The notes: generated by a model from the sequence alone, not told the origin. A stretch of DNA of 44,452 nt from Methanobacterium sp. UBA176 (GCA_002505765.1 DAVZ01000049.1:1-44452), one strand, 5' to 3'. Shown: positions 1-8,697, numbered from the stretch's first letter. Program-made: numbers and translations.

Positions 1-102
1 AAGTTAACCGGTTGGAATGTTCATCAATATTTCATATTCGTTAATTATTGTTCTTTCAGTAAACAAAGACATATCAAGTCAAAAATATATCAATAAATCT
101 GC

Positions 103-635
103 TCAACCCCCAATAACTTTACAAACCCTGATTTTGAATTTAAAATCTTCAAATTTCCATAATGTCTCCACTATTCCAGCTATTATTAAGAAAGCGCCAA
201 TGATTGCAGCCAGTACTAATGGACTACCTGCGTAAGAATCTATTACTACAAACAAGATTCCAACTATATCCCTAAAGCTTCGATAGCTTTTCTTTAAGTC
301 CTTCACCTGATATTAGTGCGTTTATTCATGCAAGTGCTATGAAAAATCCTAAAATATATAATGCTATGGATGTGAAGAATTCAAATGTTTAATATTGCCA
401 ATGAATACTATTCTAAATATTATGGCAAATATTGCGAGTAATAATCTAGCTATTCCTGCAGCTAAGTTTCTATTCCAATTTAAAGCTTTGTGCTAAAAAC
501 CATATCCTTAAAAATATTATCCCAATACCTGCAATATCATCAATGGGTAAAAACACTGATTAAAGGGAATACAATAACAATTAAACCAATCACTATGGCT
601 AGAATCACCACAAGAACGTTTCCAGTTTCATTCAT
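103..635 (-). pseudogene. Decayed DUF308/HdeD-like membrane protein
   Basis: A gene with a good ribosome binding site (GGAGATT, 7 bases before the ATG at 635) begins MNETGNVLVVILAIVIG and then breaks. Continuing pieces lie in shifting frames: PIDDIAGIGIIFLRIW, then NRNLAAGIARLLLAIFAIIF, then TSIALYILGFFIALA followed by a stop, INALISGEGLKEKLS, and finally IDSYAGSPLVLAAIIGAFL. Read together they give the hydrophobic, repeated-helix pattern of DUF308/HdeD-type membrane proteins, including the typical ISGEGL and AAIIGAFLIIAGI segments. At least three frameshifts and two internal stops are needed, so this is decay rather than one sequencing slip. Only the last 67 residues remain as an open frame (103-306). 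Function was probably a small multi-pass membrane protein of unknown role. Confidence 0.75.
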
Positions 636-794
636 GATAAAATCTCCATTTAAATTTTCAAACAAGCATTATATTAAAATTTATCAGTAGATATAAATAA
701 TTATAGATTTTTTAATGGTGCAATTATATTTTAAATAAATATTATTAGATACAAATTACATATAATAAGATATTAAATGGAACAGGTGAATAAC

Positions 795-1307
795 ATGGAT
801 CGTGACCGATTAATTTTGCCAGGAATAATCATTATAATAGTGGTTATAGTGGCTGCTTTACTGGCTGCCTCCCTAGGAAGTAACACATTCGACACAGGCA
901 ACTTATATTTCCAGTATTCAAAATCATGGAGCCAGGATCAGGTAACAGGAAATTTCAACGATAGTTCTTTGTTTTCTCAGGTTATCTTAACTGCTAACAT
1001 TCCAAACGCACAAAGTCCAACATCATATATTATTATTCAAATGCAGAGAAAATCCCAGGGCACACTTCAGCTTCCAGGAACAAATACACTTGCAATGAAT
1101 ACCACCAATTCAACTGTAGGAACTACAAACGTTGGAGGTATAAAAGCAACTCAAATTGGAAGTTTTGGTCCAAATGTAGCTCAAAAAGTAACTATTATAG
1201 ATAAGGGTAATTATTACTATATACTGGGATATATATGCCCGCCAGATGCGCTTAATCAGACCGAAACAGACTATAATTCAATTTTAAATACTTTAAAAAT
1301 ACAATAA
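795..1307 (+). CDS. Membrane-anchored PsbP-like protein
   Basis: A 170-residue protein with one N-terminal hydrophobic helix (ILPGIIIIIVVIVAALLAA), which is either an anchor or an uncleaved signal. A soluble domain of alternating strands and small polar residues follows, presumably outside the membrane. The domain has the PsbP/MOG1-like look (FDTGNLYFQYSKSWS near the start, TDYNSILNTLKIQ at the end) that is common in Methanobacterium secreted proteins of unknown function. The start at 795 is preferred over an in-frame ATG at 777 because AGGTGA lies 6 bases before it. It is a stand-alone gene followed by a T-rich tract. No enzyme motif is visible, and the family call is tentative. Confidence 0.6.
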   Translation: MDRDRLILPGIIIIIVVIVAALLAASLGSNTFDTGNLYFQYSKSWSQDQVTGNFNDSSLFSQVILTANIPNAQSPTSYIIIQMQRKSQGTLQLPGTNTLAMNTTNSTVGTTNVGGIKATQIGSFGPNVAQKVTIIDKGNYYYILGYICPPDALNQTETDYNSILNTLKIQ

Positions 1308-1328
1308 TTATTTTTTTAATTTTTTTGT
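1308..1328 (+). terminator. T-rich terminator after the PsbP-like gene
   Basis: Two oligo-T runs (TTTTTTT and TTTTTTTG) begin 4 bases past the stop codon. Archaeal RNA polymerase stops at such runs without needing a hairpin. The call rests on base composition only. Confidence 0.35.
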
Positions 1329-1432
1329 TTAATAAATACTGAATTACTTAAATTCTATTAGATTCTACTTGATTATACAAAAGAATTAAAATCGGTTTGT
1401 ATTACTCATTGAAAATAGAATATTGAATGCGA

Positions 1433-1444
1433 TTATTATATATA
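1433..1444 (+). promoter_or_regulatory. Likely TATA box for the Orc1/Cdc6-type gene
   Basis: TTATTATATATA lies 65-76 bases before the initiator ATG, where a TATA box giving a leader of about 40 bases would sit. The purine-rich BRE in front is weak. The assignment is by sequence appearance only. Confidence 0.4.
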
Positions 1445-1508
1445 GATTGTACTGTAATTTTGTTATAGAGATGTAATTTAATTGTTAATGACTAATTCAG
1501 GTTAAAAT

Positions 1509-2633
1509 ATGGATATCGATGACATTCTCCTCTATGATGAGACTGTATTTAAAAATATAGATGCATTTAATCCAGATTATATTCCAAAACATTTTCCCCA
1601 CAGAAAATCCCAGATGGAGGCACTTGCTATTTGTATTCGTCCTGCACTTAGAAATGGAAGGCCTGTTAATGCTGTGGTGCTGGGCTCCTGTGCAACTGGG
1701 AAAACTACAGCAATTAAAAAGATTTTTGAAAATGTCCAAAAAACTTCTGATAAAGTTATATGTGTTTATATTAACTGTCAAATTCACACCACCCGTTTTG
1801 GAGTATTTTCACAAATTTATCAAAGGATTTTCGGGCACACACCTCCAGAAACAGGAGTTCCATTTTCACGTATCTACCAGAATATTATGCAGCACCTTTC
1901 ATCTCATGATCAGGCCCTTGTTGTAGCTTTGGATGATATAAACAACTTATTTTACAAAAAAAATGCAAATAAAATATTTTATGATATTTTGCGTGCTCAT
2001 GAAGCATTTGAAGGTGTCAGGACAGGGGTTTTTGCCATTTTATCAGACATAGAATTCAGATTCGTACTTGATAAAAATGTCAATTCTATTTTTATACCCC
2101 AGGAGATAATTTTTAACCCCTATACAAGGAAAGAAATGGAAGATATTCTAAAAGAAAGAGCTAAAATTGGTTTTTATAGCGATGTTATCTCAGATGAATT
2201 ATTAGATGAAATAACTGAATATGCATCATCTAGTGGTGATTTGAGAGTTGGAATTGACCTTTTAAGAATAAGTGGAAACCTTGCTGAAGCTGATGCGTCA
2301 AAAACAATAGAGAAGAAGCATGTTGAAGAAGCACTTAAGAGCACTGGTTCAATAAATTTAACATATACACTAAAATCGCTTTCTGATGATGAGAAGGTAC
2401 TTTTAGATATTATAAGACAATCAGAAGACGATCTTATTGCTGGGAATCTTTACAATGCATTCAGAAAAAAGATGGATTCAAGTTATGCTTCTTTTAACCG
2501 TATTTTAAATAAACTTGAATTTTTAAGGCTAGTGGACACTCAATTTACCGGGAAAGGTGTTAAAGGGAATTCCAGAATTGTGATACTCAGGTTTGATCCT
2601 GAAGAAATACAAAAATGCATGAATTCTATTTAA
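1509..2633 (+). CDS. cdc6: Orc1/Cdc6-family replication initiator
   Basis: A 374-residue AAA+ protein of the archaeal Orc1/Cdc6 family, which binds replication origins and loads MCM helicase. The Walker A loop is GSCATGKT (about residues 59-66). This fits GxxxxGK[ST] but has SCA where most relatives have PG. Walker B reads VALDDI (about 139-144), with Asp-Asp in place of the usual Asp-Glu. The C-terminal third (from about 300) looks like the winged-helix DNA-binding domain, including YASFNRILNKLEFLRLVDT. Length is normal. The altered motifs suggest it is the second, divergent paralogue (Cdc6-2 type) rather than the canonical Cdc6-1; that paralogue call is an inference. The only binding-site cue is AGGT 7 bases before the ATG. 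Confidence 0.85.
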   Translation: MDIDDILLYDETVFKNIDAFNPDYIPKHFPHRKSQMEALAICIRPALRNGRPVNAVVLGSCATGKTTAIKKIFENVQKTSDKVICVYINCQIHTTRFGVFSQIYQRIFGHTPPETGVPFSRIYQNIMQHLSSHDQALVVALDDINNLFYKKNANKIFYDILRAHEAFEGVRTGVFAILSDIEFRFVLDKNVNSIFIPQEIIFNPYTRKEMEDILKERAKIGFYSDVISDELLDEITEYASSSGDLRVGIDLLRISGNLAEADASKTIEKKHVEEALKSTGSINLTYTLKSLSDDEKVLLDIIRQSEDDLIAGNLYNAFRKKMDSSYASFNRILNKLEFLRLVDTQFTGKGVKGNSRIVILRFDPEEIQKCMNSI

Positions 2634-2803
2634 ATGTTAAGGGGTATATTTGAATTTGGATAAGCAGAAACACATAAAATGCTTATAACAAACAAACTAA
2701 TGATTATACCTACCATTATACATGAATAAAGGTTTATTTCTTCTAAATTAATGATTTTTTGTCTCCTTCTAAGATCTGGAACATTTCTACGAGTTTTAAA
2801 CAT
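2630..2803 (-). CDS. Small single-helix membrane protein
   Basis: A 57-residue protein: a basic N-terminus (MFKTRRNVPDLRRRQK), then a hydrophobic helix (CIMVGIIISLFVISILCVSA) and a short tail. The start is set by AGGAAGTGAT, 4 bases before the ATG, which differs from an ideal Shine-Dalgarno by one base; a longer in-frame extension upstream lacks such a site. The gene converges on the Orc1/Cdc6 gene and the two overlap by 4 bases at their stop codons. No family is recognised. The positively charged N-terminus suggests that end stays in the cytoplasm. Confidence 0.5.
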   Translation of the reverse strand: MFKTRRNVPDLRRRQKIINLEEINLYSCIMVGIIISLFVISILCVSAYPNSNIPLNI

Positions 2804-2938
2804 TTTATCACTTCCTACTACTATCCTGATATTAAGGGTACTTAAAGGAAGAGATAGAGAGCGTGTGAAAAGTAATAGTATTGGTTCCAAAAATTATATC
2901 AACTTATTAAGATAAATAATAAAATAAAATAATAACGT

Positions 2939-3027
2939 CGAAAAATATATGATTTTTCGGGCATTCGAAAATTCTATTTTCGATGTCCCATGGCGAAGCG
3001 TTGACGGCCACAAAATCTCTGATTTTG
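2939..3027 (+). repeat. Palindromic multi-hairpin repeat, copy A
   Basis: Three inverted repeats sit in series: CGAAAAA/TTTTTCG (2939-2945 and 2953-2959), TCGAAAA/TTTTCGA (2965-2971 and 2977-2983), and CAAAATC/GATTTTG (3011-3017 and 3021-3027). The middle unit with its flanks matches copies at 16107-16185 (opposite strand) and 44420-44452. The repeat lies just before the Cdc48 gene and produces a spurious in-frame extension of it. Confidence 0.7.
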
Positions 3028-3069
3028 CAGGATATTTTATTTTATCATTTCATTGTATGGGGGAAAGAA

Positions 3070-5355
3070 ATGCCTGAAAGTAGTGAAATTGAACTTAGAG
3101 TTGCTGAAGCATTGCAACAGGATGTTGGAAAAGGTATTATTAGAATTGACAGAGATTTGCTCGAGAAAATTGGTGTTAAGCCTGGAGATATCATTGAAAT
3201 AATTGGTAAAAGGACTACAGGGGCCATTGTTGGACAGGCATATCCTGCAGATGTTGGGCTTGAGATTGTAAGAATGGATGGACTTACAAGGTCGAATGCA
3301 GGTACTTCTATCGGCGAAATGGTTTCACTCAGGCATATAGAAATAAGAATCGCAAAAAAGGTTGTCATGGCTCCTGCAACAAAGGGAATACGAATAATGG
3401 CATCTGGAGATTTAATAAAACGAAATATAATTGGAAGGGCTGTCACCCGGGGGGATGTAATGTCTTTAATATCTCCAAGAAGGTCAAGAGAAACTTTTAA
3501 AGAATTTCCAAGCAGCGAAAAGATTCTAAGAGATTTTTTCGATGGGGGAACCCCATTTTCTCTGGGTGAAATTAAATTTTCCATTGTATCCACAAATCCA
3601 GCGGGAATTGTAAGGATAGATAATAGAACAGAAATTGAGATCAGGCCTGAAGCAGTGGAGATAATTGAGAAAAAAGTCCCTGATGTGACTTATGACGATG
3701 TTGGGGGATTAAAACAGGAAATTTCAAAAGTAAGAGAAATGATTGAGCTACCATTACGTCATCCTGAGATATTTGATAGACTTGGGATTGATCCACCTCG
3801 TGGAGTTCTTTTACACGGGGCTCCAGGTACTGGAAAAACGCTTCTTGCAAAAGCTGTTGCAAATGAGAGTGGTTCGAATTTTGTGGCAATAAATGGCCCT
3901 GAAGTTATGAGTAAATACGTTGGAGAGGCAGAGAAAAAGATCAGAGAATTATTTAAAGAGGCTGAAGAAAACGCACCAACTGTAATATTTATAGATGAAA
4001 TAGATGCAATTGCACCTAAACGAGAAGAAGTTACTGGAGAGGTGGAGAGGAGAGTTGTGGCTCAAATACTTGCATTAATGGATGGATTAAAAGAAAGAGG
4101 TAAAGTTATAGTTATTGGAGCGACAAATAGGGTCGATGCTCTTGATCCTGCATTGAGGAGACCTGGAAGATTTGATAGGGAATTAGAACTTAGAGTTCCT
4201 GATAGAGAGGGAAGGTATGAAATCTTACAGATCCACACGAGGGGAATGCCTCTTGAAGAAGATGTGAACATGAACAAAATTGCAGACATTACTCATGGTT
4301 TCGTTGGGGCCGATCTGGCAGCTTTATGCCGTGAATCAGCAATGAATGCCTTAAGAAGAATATTGCCTGATATTGACCTTGAAGAACAGACCATTCCCCG
4401 GGAAATTTTAGAAAGGCTCTTTGTAACCAGCAACGATTTTATGGAAGCATTAAAGTCCATTAGTCCTTCAGCACTTCGTGAGGTATTTATTGAAGTTCCA
4501 GATATTCACTGGGAGGATATAGGAGGACTTGAAGAATTAAAGGAAACATTAAAGGAAGTTGTAGAATGGCCTTTAAATTATGGTGATGATTTCAGGCGTA
4601 TAGGTATTCATCCATCCAAAGGAATCCTTTTATTCGGACCGCCGGGAACAGGTAAAACCATGCTTTCAAAGGCGGTGGCAACAGAATCTAAAGCAAACTT
4701 TATAAGTGTTAAAGGTTCAGAAATATTGAGTAAATGGTTTGGAGAGTCTGAACGTAAAATAGCCGAAATATTTAAAAAAGCAAAACAGGCATCGCCATGT
4801 ATAGTGTTTTTCGATGAAATAGATGCTATAGCTCCTATGCGAGGATCTGGTATTGGAGAACCAAGGGTTGTTGAGCGTATGGTGAACACTCTGCTTTCAG
4901 AAATGGATGGACTTGAAGAATTGAGGGGAGTTGTTGTTATTGGAGCAACAAACAGACCTGATTTAATTGATGTAGCGTTACTTCGACCTGGAAGGTTTGA
5001 TGAAATAGTCCTGGTACCTCCTCCAGATGAAAAGACACGTTTAAAAATTTTAAAGGTTCATGTTAAGGATATGGCTCTTGATGATGATGTGGACATTAAA
5101 GAGCTTTCAAAAAGGACTGAAGGATATTCTGGAGCAGATATAGAGGCATTATGCAGAAAAGCAGGTATGATAGCATTACATGAAAACATAAAAATAGAAA
5201 AAGTTTCAAAAAGGCACTTTGAAGAAGCATTAACTAAGGTGAATCCTTCAACAACACCACAAACTATAGAGTACTATAAAGAGGTTTCAAGAAGACTTGG
5301 CAGGGGATTAGAGGCAAGAAAAGCGCATGAAGAGTTCCCAAGAGAAGTTGCATAG
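3070..5355 (+). CDS. cdc48: Cdc48/VAT-type AAA+ ATPase
   Basis: A 761-residue double-ring AAA+ unfoldase of the Cdc48/p97/VAT family. It uses ATP to extract and unfold proteins, and in archaea probably feeds the proteasome. The N-terminal substrate domain (about residues 1-180) holds the double-psi barrel with DRDLLEKIGVKPGDIIEI. D1 has Walker A GAPGTGKT (Lys near 256) and Walker B IFIDEIDAIAP; D2 has GPPGTGKT (Lys near 528) and IVFFDEIDAIAP. Both domains keep the arginine-finger segment RRPGRFD/LRPGRFD. The start at 3070 is chosen because GGGGGAAAG lies just upstream and the family N-terminus begins there. The 29 extra in-frame codons upstream come from the palindromic repeat. No C-terminal HbYX-like tail is seen. 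Confidence 0.95.
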   Translation: MPESSEIELRVAEALQQDVGKGIIRIDRDLLEKIGVKPGDIIEIIGKRTTGAIVGQAYPADVGLEIVRMDGLTRSNAGTSIGEMVSLRHIEIRIAKKVVMAPATKGIRIMASGDLIKRNIIGRAVTRGDVMSLISPRRSRETFKEFPSSEKILRDFFDGGTPFSLGEIKFSIVSTNPAGIVRIDNRTEIEIRPEAVEIIEKKVPDVTYDDVGGLKQEISKVREMIELPLRHPEIFDRLGIDPPRGVLLHGAPGTGKTLLAKAVANESGSNFVAINGPEVMSKYVGEAEKKIRELFKEAEENAPTVIFIDEIDAIAPKREEVTGEVERRVVAQILALMDGLKERGKVIVIGATNRVDALDPALRRPGRFDRELELRVPDREGRYEILQIHTRGMPLEEDVNMNKIADITHGFVGADLAALCRESAMNALRRILPDIDLEEQTIPREILERLFVTSNDFMEALKSISPSALREVFIEVPDIHWEDIGGLEELKETLKEVVEWPLNYGDDFRRIGIHPSKGILLFGPPGTGKTMLSKAVATESKANFISVKGSEILSKWFGESERKIAEIFKKAKQASPCIVFFDEIDAIAPMRGSGIGEPRVVERMVNTLLSEMDGLEELRGVVVIGATNRPDLIDVALLRPGRFDEIVLVPPPDEKTRLKILKVHVKDMALDDDVDIKELSKRTEGYSGADIEALCRKAGMIALHENIKIEKVSKRHFEEALTKVNPSTTPQTIEYYKEVSRRLGRGLEARKAHEEFPREVA

Positions 5356-5436
5356 ATATGGATAAGATATTGGATTCCAATAAGTTTCTTTATATAGATT
5401 TACATAAGTTTAACTGTTAAATCTTTTTATGATAGA

Positions 5437-6075
5437 ATGTTTAAAAATAGTTCTCAACGATATAATACTCTAAAATTTCTGGCTGTATGTGGTATAATTG
5501 GACCCATAACATATGTTATTGTACTGGTTACTCTTGGATTCCTTCAACCAGACTATAATTGTGTAAAACAATCCATGAGCGAGCTTGGCGCAATTGGCGC
5601 ACCATATGCCTTAATAATGAATACAATTGGGTTTCCTTTGTTGGGATTATTGATAATTGCATTTGCATTAGGGCTTCACAGGGGTATAAAGGGTCGCTTG
5701 AAAACTGGGCCAATGTTAATGGTTTTATCGGGTTTCTCACTGATAATGACTGGAATATTTCCTTGTGACCCTGGTTGTGTGGATGTAACTATAAGTGGGC
5801 TTTTTCACAGCATTTTTGCCACCATTGCTGCATTTTCTATGATTCTTGCACCTTTGTTTCTTTTACCGAGGCTGAAGAAAGATAGAAGATGGCAAGGGTA
5901 TGTAAATTATTCCATAGTTTCATTGATTGCAGCGACATTAGTTTCTGCTATGTATGGATCTATGGCTTTTGAACAGTGGACAGGTGTATTACAGAGAATT
6001 TCAATGGGAATAATGCTTCTTTGGGTAGAAATCATGGCCATTCGGCTATTATATATAGATATTCAAATACAGTGA
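5437..6075 (+). CDS. DUF998 family integral membrane protein
   Basis: A 212-residue protein with about six hydrophobic segments. It carries the features of DUF998: an N-terminal helix, then QPDYNCVKQSMSELGA in the first loop, and FPCDPGC in the central loop. The Asp-Tyr and Ser-Glu-Leu-Gly residues after helix 1 are the hallmark. The biochemical role of the family is not known. No Shine-Dalgarno is seen; a TATA-like TTTATATAG at 5389-5397 would give a very short leader. The archease gene starts 38 bases downstream on the same strand and may share the transcript. Confidence 0.8.
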   Translation: MFKNSSQRYNTLKFLAVCGIIGPITYVIVLVTLGFLQPDYNCVKQSMSELGAIGAPYALIMNTIGFPLLGLLIIAFALGLHRGIKGRLKTGPMLMVLSGFSLIMTGIFPCDPGCVDVTISGLFHSIFATIAAFSMILAPLFLLPRLKKDRRWQGYVNYSIVSLIAATLVSAMYGSMAFEQWTGVLQRISMGIMLLWVEIMAIRLLYIDIQIQ

Positions 6076-6113
6076 CCCAAAAACTGAAATAAAATAGTGG
6101 AGAGAGCCTTGAA

Positions 6114-6554
6114 GTGAAAACCAATAATGAACATAAAAAATTTGAATTTTTTGATGTTACTGCAGATGTAGGTTATAGAGCGTATGGGGATACTTTAGAG
6201 CGGGCATTTGAAAATGCTGCCCTGGCAATGTTTGAGGTAATGACTGATACCTCTAAAATTAAGCCTGAAATCCGGAAATACATTCAAATCAATTCTGAAG
6301 ATGAATATACACTTCTTTACGACTGGCTTTCAGAATTTCTGGTTATTTTGGATTCTGAATTTTTAGTGTTTTCTAAATTTAAAGTTAAAATAGAAAAAAA
6401 AGATAGCGAATATATTTTAAACGGAATGGCATATGGGGAAGAGTTTGACCCATCCATTCATGAAAGCAGGGCTGAAGTTAAGGCAGTTACCTTCCATCTC
6501 ATGGATGTTAAGATGGAAGATGGATTCATGGTGAGGGTCATTCTTGATATTTAG
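6114..6554 (+). CDS. Archease, RtcB activator
   Basis: A 146-residue archease. The family speeds guanylylation of the RNA ligase RtcB and lets it turn over repeatedly in tRNA splicing. Visible features are the N-terminal metal-binding segment FDVTADVGYRAYG with its conserved Asp residues, YDWLSEFL in the middle, the conserved EVKAVTFHLM, and the terminal VILDI with the last conserved Asp. Length is typical. It starts with GTG at 6114, 9 bases after GGAGAG. Its client rtcB lies about 620 bases downstream on the same strand, separated by a tiny zinc-ribbon gene. Confidence 0.92.
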   Translation: MKTNNEHKKFEFFDVTADVGYRAYGDTLERAFENAALAMFEVMTDTSKIKPEIRKYIQINSEDEYTLLYDWLSEFLVILDSEFLVFSKFKVKIEKKDSEYILNGMAYGEEFDPSIHESRAEVKAVTFHLMDVKMEDGFMVRVILDI

Positions 6555-6762
6555 TTCTCTTAATTATTTAACATCTATCCATAATCAGGTTTAAATTGTT
6601 TTATTTACCTATTAAATTGGAGATTAAGGATTTTTGAGCTCTAAAATCTATTTATTTTATAATTTTCTTTAACTGGAATATATTTCTATTGTTTAAATAT
6701 GAAAAAATCTCTTTTCTATCATTTTTCCAAACAGCAGAATTATTATAAAAAATTAAGAAAAA

Positions 6763-6820
6763 TAGTAATATTTTTATTACAATAATAACATATTAATAAA
6801 TATTAGTATTACTGTACTAA
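6763..6820. promoter_or_regulatory. Two inverted repeats before the zinc-ribbon gene
   Basis: GTAATA-TTTT-TATTAC (6765-6780, with flanking TA matching on the left only) and TTAGTA-TTACTG-TACTAA (6803-6820) lie 29-84 bases before the start codon at 6849. The first shares its AGTAATA/TATTAC core with a perfect palindrome upstream of the glycosyltransferase gene at 15808-15826. A repressor-type operator is possible, but the region is very AT-rich. Confidence 0.35.
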
Positions 6821-6848
6821 ATTAACAAGAAATAGAGAGGGAATTCCA

Positions 6849-6992
6849 ATGTTAGAATGTCCAAAATGCGAACACGACGAAAAACTCCATCTTTTAGGAA
6901 GATATCTGACCGGTTTCTATGTTGAAGACCAGTGGATATGTGGGACCTGTGGAAATGTCTTTAGAAAGGTAATAGATCCAGATGGTTGGTAA
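6849..6992 (+). CDS. Tiny zinc-ribbon protein (47 residues)
   Basis: A 47-residue protein with two Cys pairs, CPKC (residues 4-7) and CGTC (31-34), spaced like a zinc ribbon. Between them is LHLLGRYLTGFYVEDQW and after them a short FRKVIDPDGW tail. The start has GAGAGGGA 7 bases before the ATG. It lies on the same strand between archease and rtcB, each about 180-300 bases away, with its own upstream inverted repeats. Domain logic suggests binding of nucleic acid or a protein partner. A link to RNA ligation is only suggested by position. Confidence 0.7.
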   Translation: MLECPKCEHDEKLHLLGRYLTGFYVEDQWICGTCGNVFRKVIDPDGW

Positions 6993-7092
6993 TGTCACTA
7001 TTTCCTTCATTAATTATTAGAATTTTTAGGACTGATTTGTTTATTCTAAACTGTATTTACAATTCAATCTAAAACTTTTTTAAAAACTTATA

Positions 7093-7104
7093 CCTAAATA
7101 TATT
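7093..7104 (+). promoter_or_regulatory. Likely TATA box for rtcB
   Basis: CTAAATATATTA lies 70-81 bases before the rtcB start codon. The gap between the zinc-ribbon gene and rtcB is 181 bases and otherwise featureless and AT-rich, so rtcB probably has its own promoter here. Confidence 0.4.
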
Positions 7105-7173
7105 ATTAAATCTATTTTATAGATAATATAATATTCATTTATGCTTAATATTCTGTTTTTGGAGAGATAACTT

Positions 7174-8622
7174 ATGGATATAGAAAAAAATTTGAATAAA
7201 GTAAGAGAATGCGTATGGGAACTCCCTTCATCCTATAAAAAAGAAATGAAGGTTCCAGGGAGGATTTTTTTAAATGATGATTCAGTTAAAGAAATTGACG
7301 AAGGTGCAATAGAACAGATCGCCAATGTTGCCTGTTTACCTGGAATTCAAAAATTTTCAATAGGTCTTCCTGATGTTCATTTTGGCTATGGATTCCCAAT
7401 TGGTGGTGTAGCTGCTTTCAGTGCCAGGAATGGAGTTATAAGTCCTGGTGGAGTTGGATTTGATATAAACTGTGGTGTTAGGCTTATAAAAACTAATTTA
7501 GCTGAAGAAGATATAAAGCCAAAAATTAAAGAAATAGTGGATACTCTCTTTAAGAACATACCTTCTGGAGTGGGAAGTAAAGGAAAAATAAGGCTTCAAG
7601 AAAGTCAAATTGATGAAGTACTTGATAATGGTGCAGAATGGGCAGTTCAAAATGGTTATGGTTGGGAACGTGATCTTGAATTCCTTGAAGAAAAAGGTAA
7701 AATGGAAGCTGCAGATTCAGGTAAAGTGAGCGATAAAGCAAAAAAGAGGGGAATTCCGCAATTAGGGTCTCTTGGATCTGGTAATCATTTCCTTGAAGTT
7801 CAGAAAATGGATGAAATCTTTGATAAGGACATAGCAAAAGTATTTGGGTTAGAAAAAGGTCAAATAGTAGTTCTAATTCATACTGGATCAAGGGGATGCG
7901 GGCATCAGATATGTTCAGATTATCTGAGAGTTATGGACAGAGCAGCTAAAAGATACGAAATCAATCTTCCTGACCGACAGTTAGCATGCGCACCTGTGGA
8001 TTCTGAAGAAGCACAAGATTATTTCAAGGGAATGACAGCTGCAGCCAACTATGCATGGGCTAACCGGCAGATGATTGTACACTGGACTCGAGAATCATTC
8101 GAACAGGTTTTAAGGCGGGATGCTGAGGATATGGGAATGGAAATAGTGTATGACGTTGCCCATAATATTGCAAAAAAGGAGATTCATAATATAAAGGGAA
8201 GAAATATGGAGGTTTATGTTCACAGGAAAGGGGCAACCCGTGCGTTTGCTCCAGGAAGAAAAGAAATTCCAAAGACCTATAGGGACGTTGGACAACCCGT
8301 ATTAATTCCCGGAACCATGGGAACTGCTTCATACATACTTACAGGAACAGAAACTGCAATGGAAGAAACTTTTGGCTCTTCTGCACATGGTGCAGGGCGT
8401 AAAATGAGCAGAGCTGGTGCTAAGAGGGAATATAGGGGAGAAAAAGTTAAGAAACTCTTAGAAAGCAAAGGAATTGTAATAAGAGCCTCTTCAATGCCTG
8501 TTGTTGCCGAAGAAGCCCCAGGAGCATATAAAGATGTAGATGTTGTTGTAAAAACTTCTGTAGATGCTGGTATTTCCCATCTGGTTGGTAAAATGATCCC
8601 ACTTGGTGTTTCCAAGGGTTAA
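7174..8622 (+). CDS. rtcB: RNA-splicing ligase RtcB
   Basis: A 482-residue RtcB ligase, which joins RNA 2',3'-cyclic phosphate (or 3'-phosphate) ends to 5'-OH ends using GTP and Mn2+. In archaea it seals tRNA halves after intron removal. Metal and catalytic residues are all present: Asp97 and Cys100 in GFDINCG, His205 in GSGNHF, His236 in HTGSRG, His330 in AHNIAK, His405 in SSAHGAGR (the expected guanylylated His) and Lys481 near the C-terminus. These line up within one or two positions with the well-studied Pyrococcus enzyme. No intein is present, unlike some archaeal relatives. The start has GGAGAGAT 6 bases upstream. Confidence 0.96.
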   Translation: MDIEKNLNKVRECVWELPSSYKKEMKVPGRIFLNDDSVKEIDEGAIEQIANVACLPGIQKFSIGLPDVHFGYGFPIGGVAAFSARNGVISPGGVGFDINCGVRLIKTNLAEEDIKPKIKEIVDTLFKNIPSGVGSKGKIRLQESQIDEVLDNGAEWAVQNGYGWERDLEFLEEKGKMEAADSGKVSDKAKKRGIPQLGSLGSGNHFLEVQKMDEIFDKDIAKVFGLEKGQIVVLIHTGSRGCGHQICSDYLRVMDRAAKRYEINLPDRQLACAPVDSEEAQDYFKGMTAAANYAWANRQMIVHWTRESFEQVLRRDAEDMGMEIVYDVAHNIAKKEIHNIKGRNMEVYVHRKGATRAFAPGRKEIPKTYRDVGQPVLIPGTMGTASYILTGTETAMEETFGSSAHGAGRKMSRAGAKREYRGEKVKKLLESKGIVIRASSMPVVAEEAPGAYKDVDVVVKTSVDAGISHLVGKMIPLGVSKG

Positions 8623-8697
8623 TACTTTTTTTGAAAAAAAATCACTTAAACTTAATTTCTTTTTTTAATTTTATTTAATTTACGAAAATTTTTACAA

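Noticed and set aside
1400..1420. TTACTCATTGAAA resembling a mini origin-recognition box before the Orc1/Cdc6-type gene
   Set aside because: It needs an inserted base to match, no second copy was found nearby, and the region is AT-rich.
2983..3069. 29 extra in-frame codons before the Cdc48 gene
   Set aside because: They derive from the palindromic repeat, lack a binding site, and the family N-terminus and GGGGGAAAG site fit 3070.
3045..3593. Long open frames antisense to the Cdc48, nadK, antiporter and other genes
   Set aside because: They are shadows of strong coding frames, lack binding sites and have no recognisable protein pattern.
7174..8622. Intein in RtcB (also considered in TFB and Cdc48)
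   Set aside because: All three have normal family length and uninterrupted motifs.
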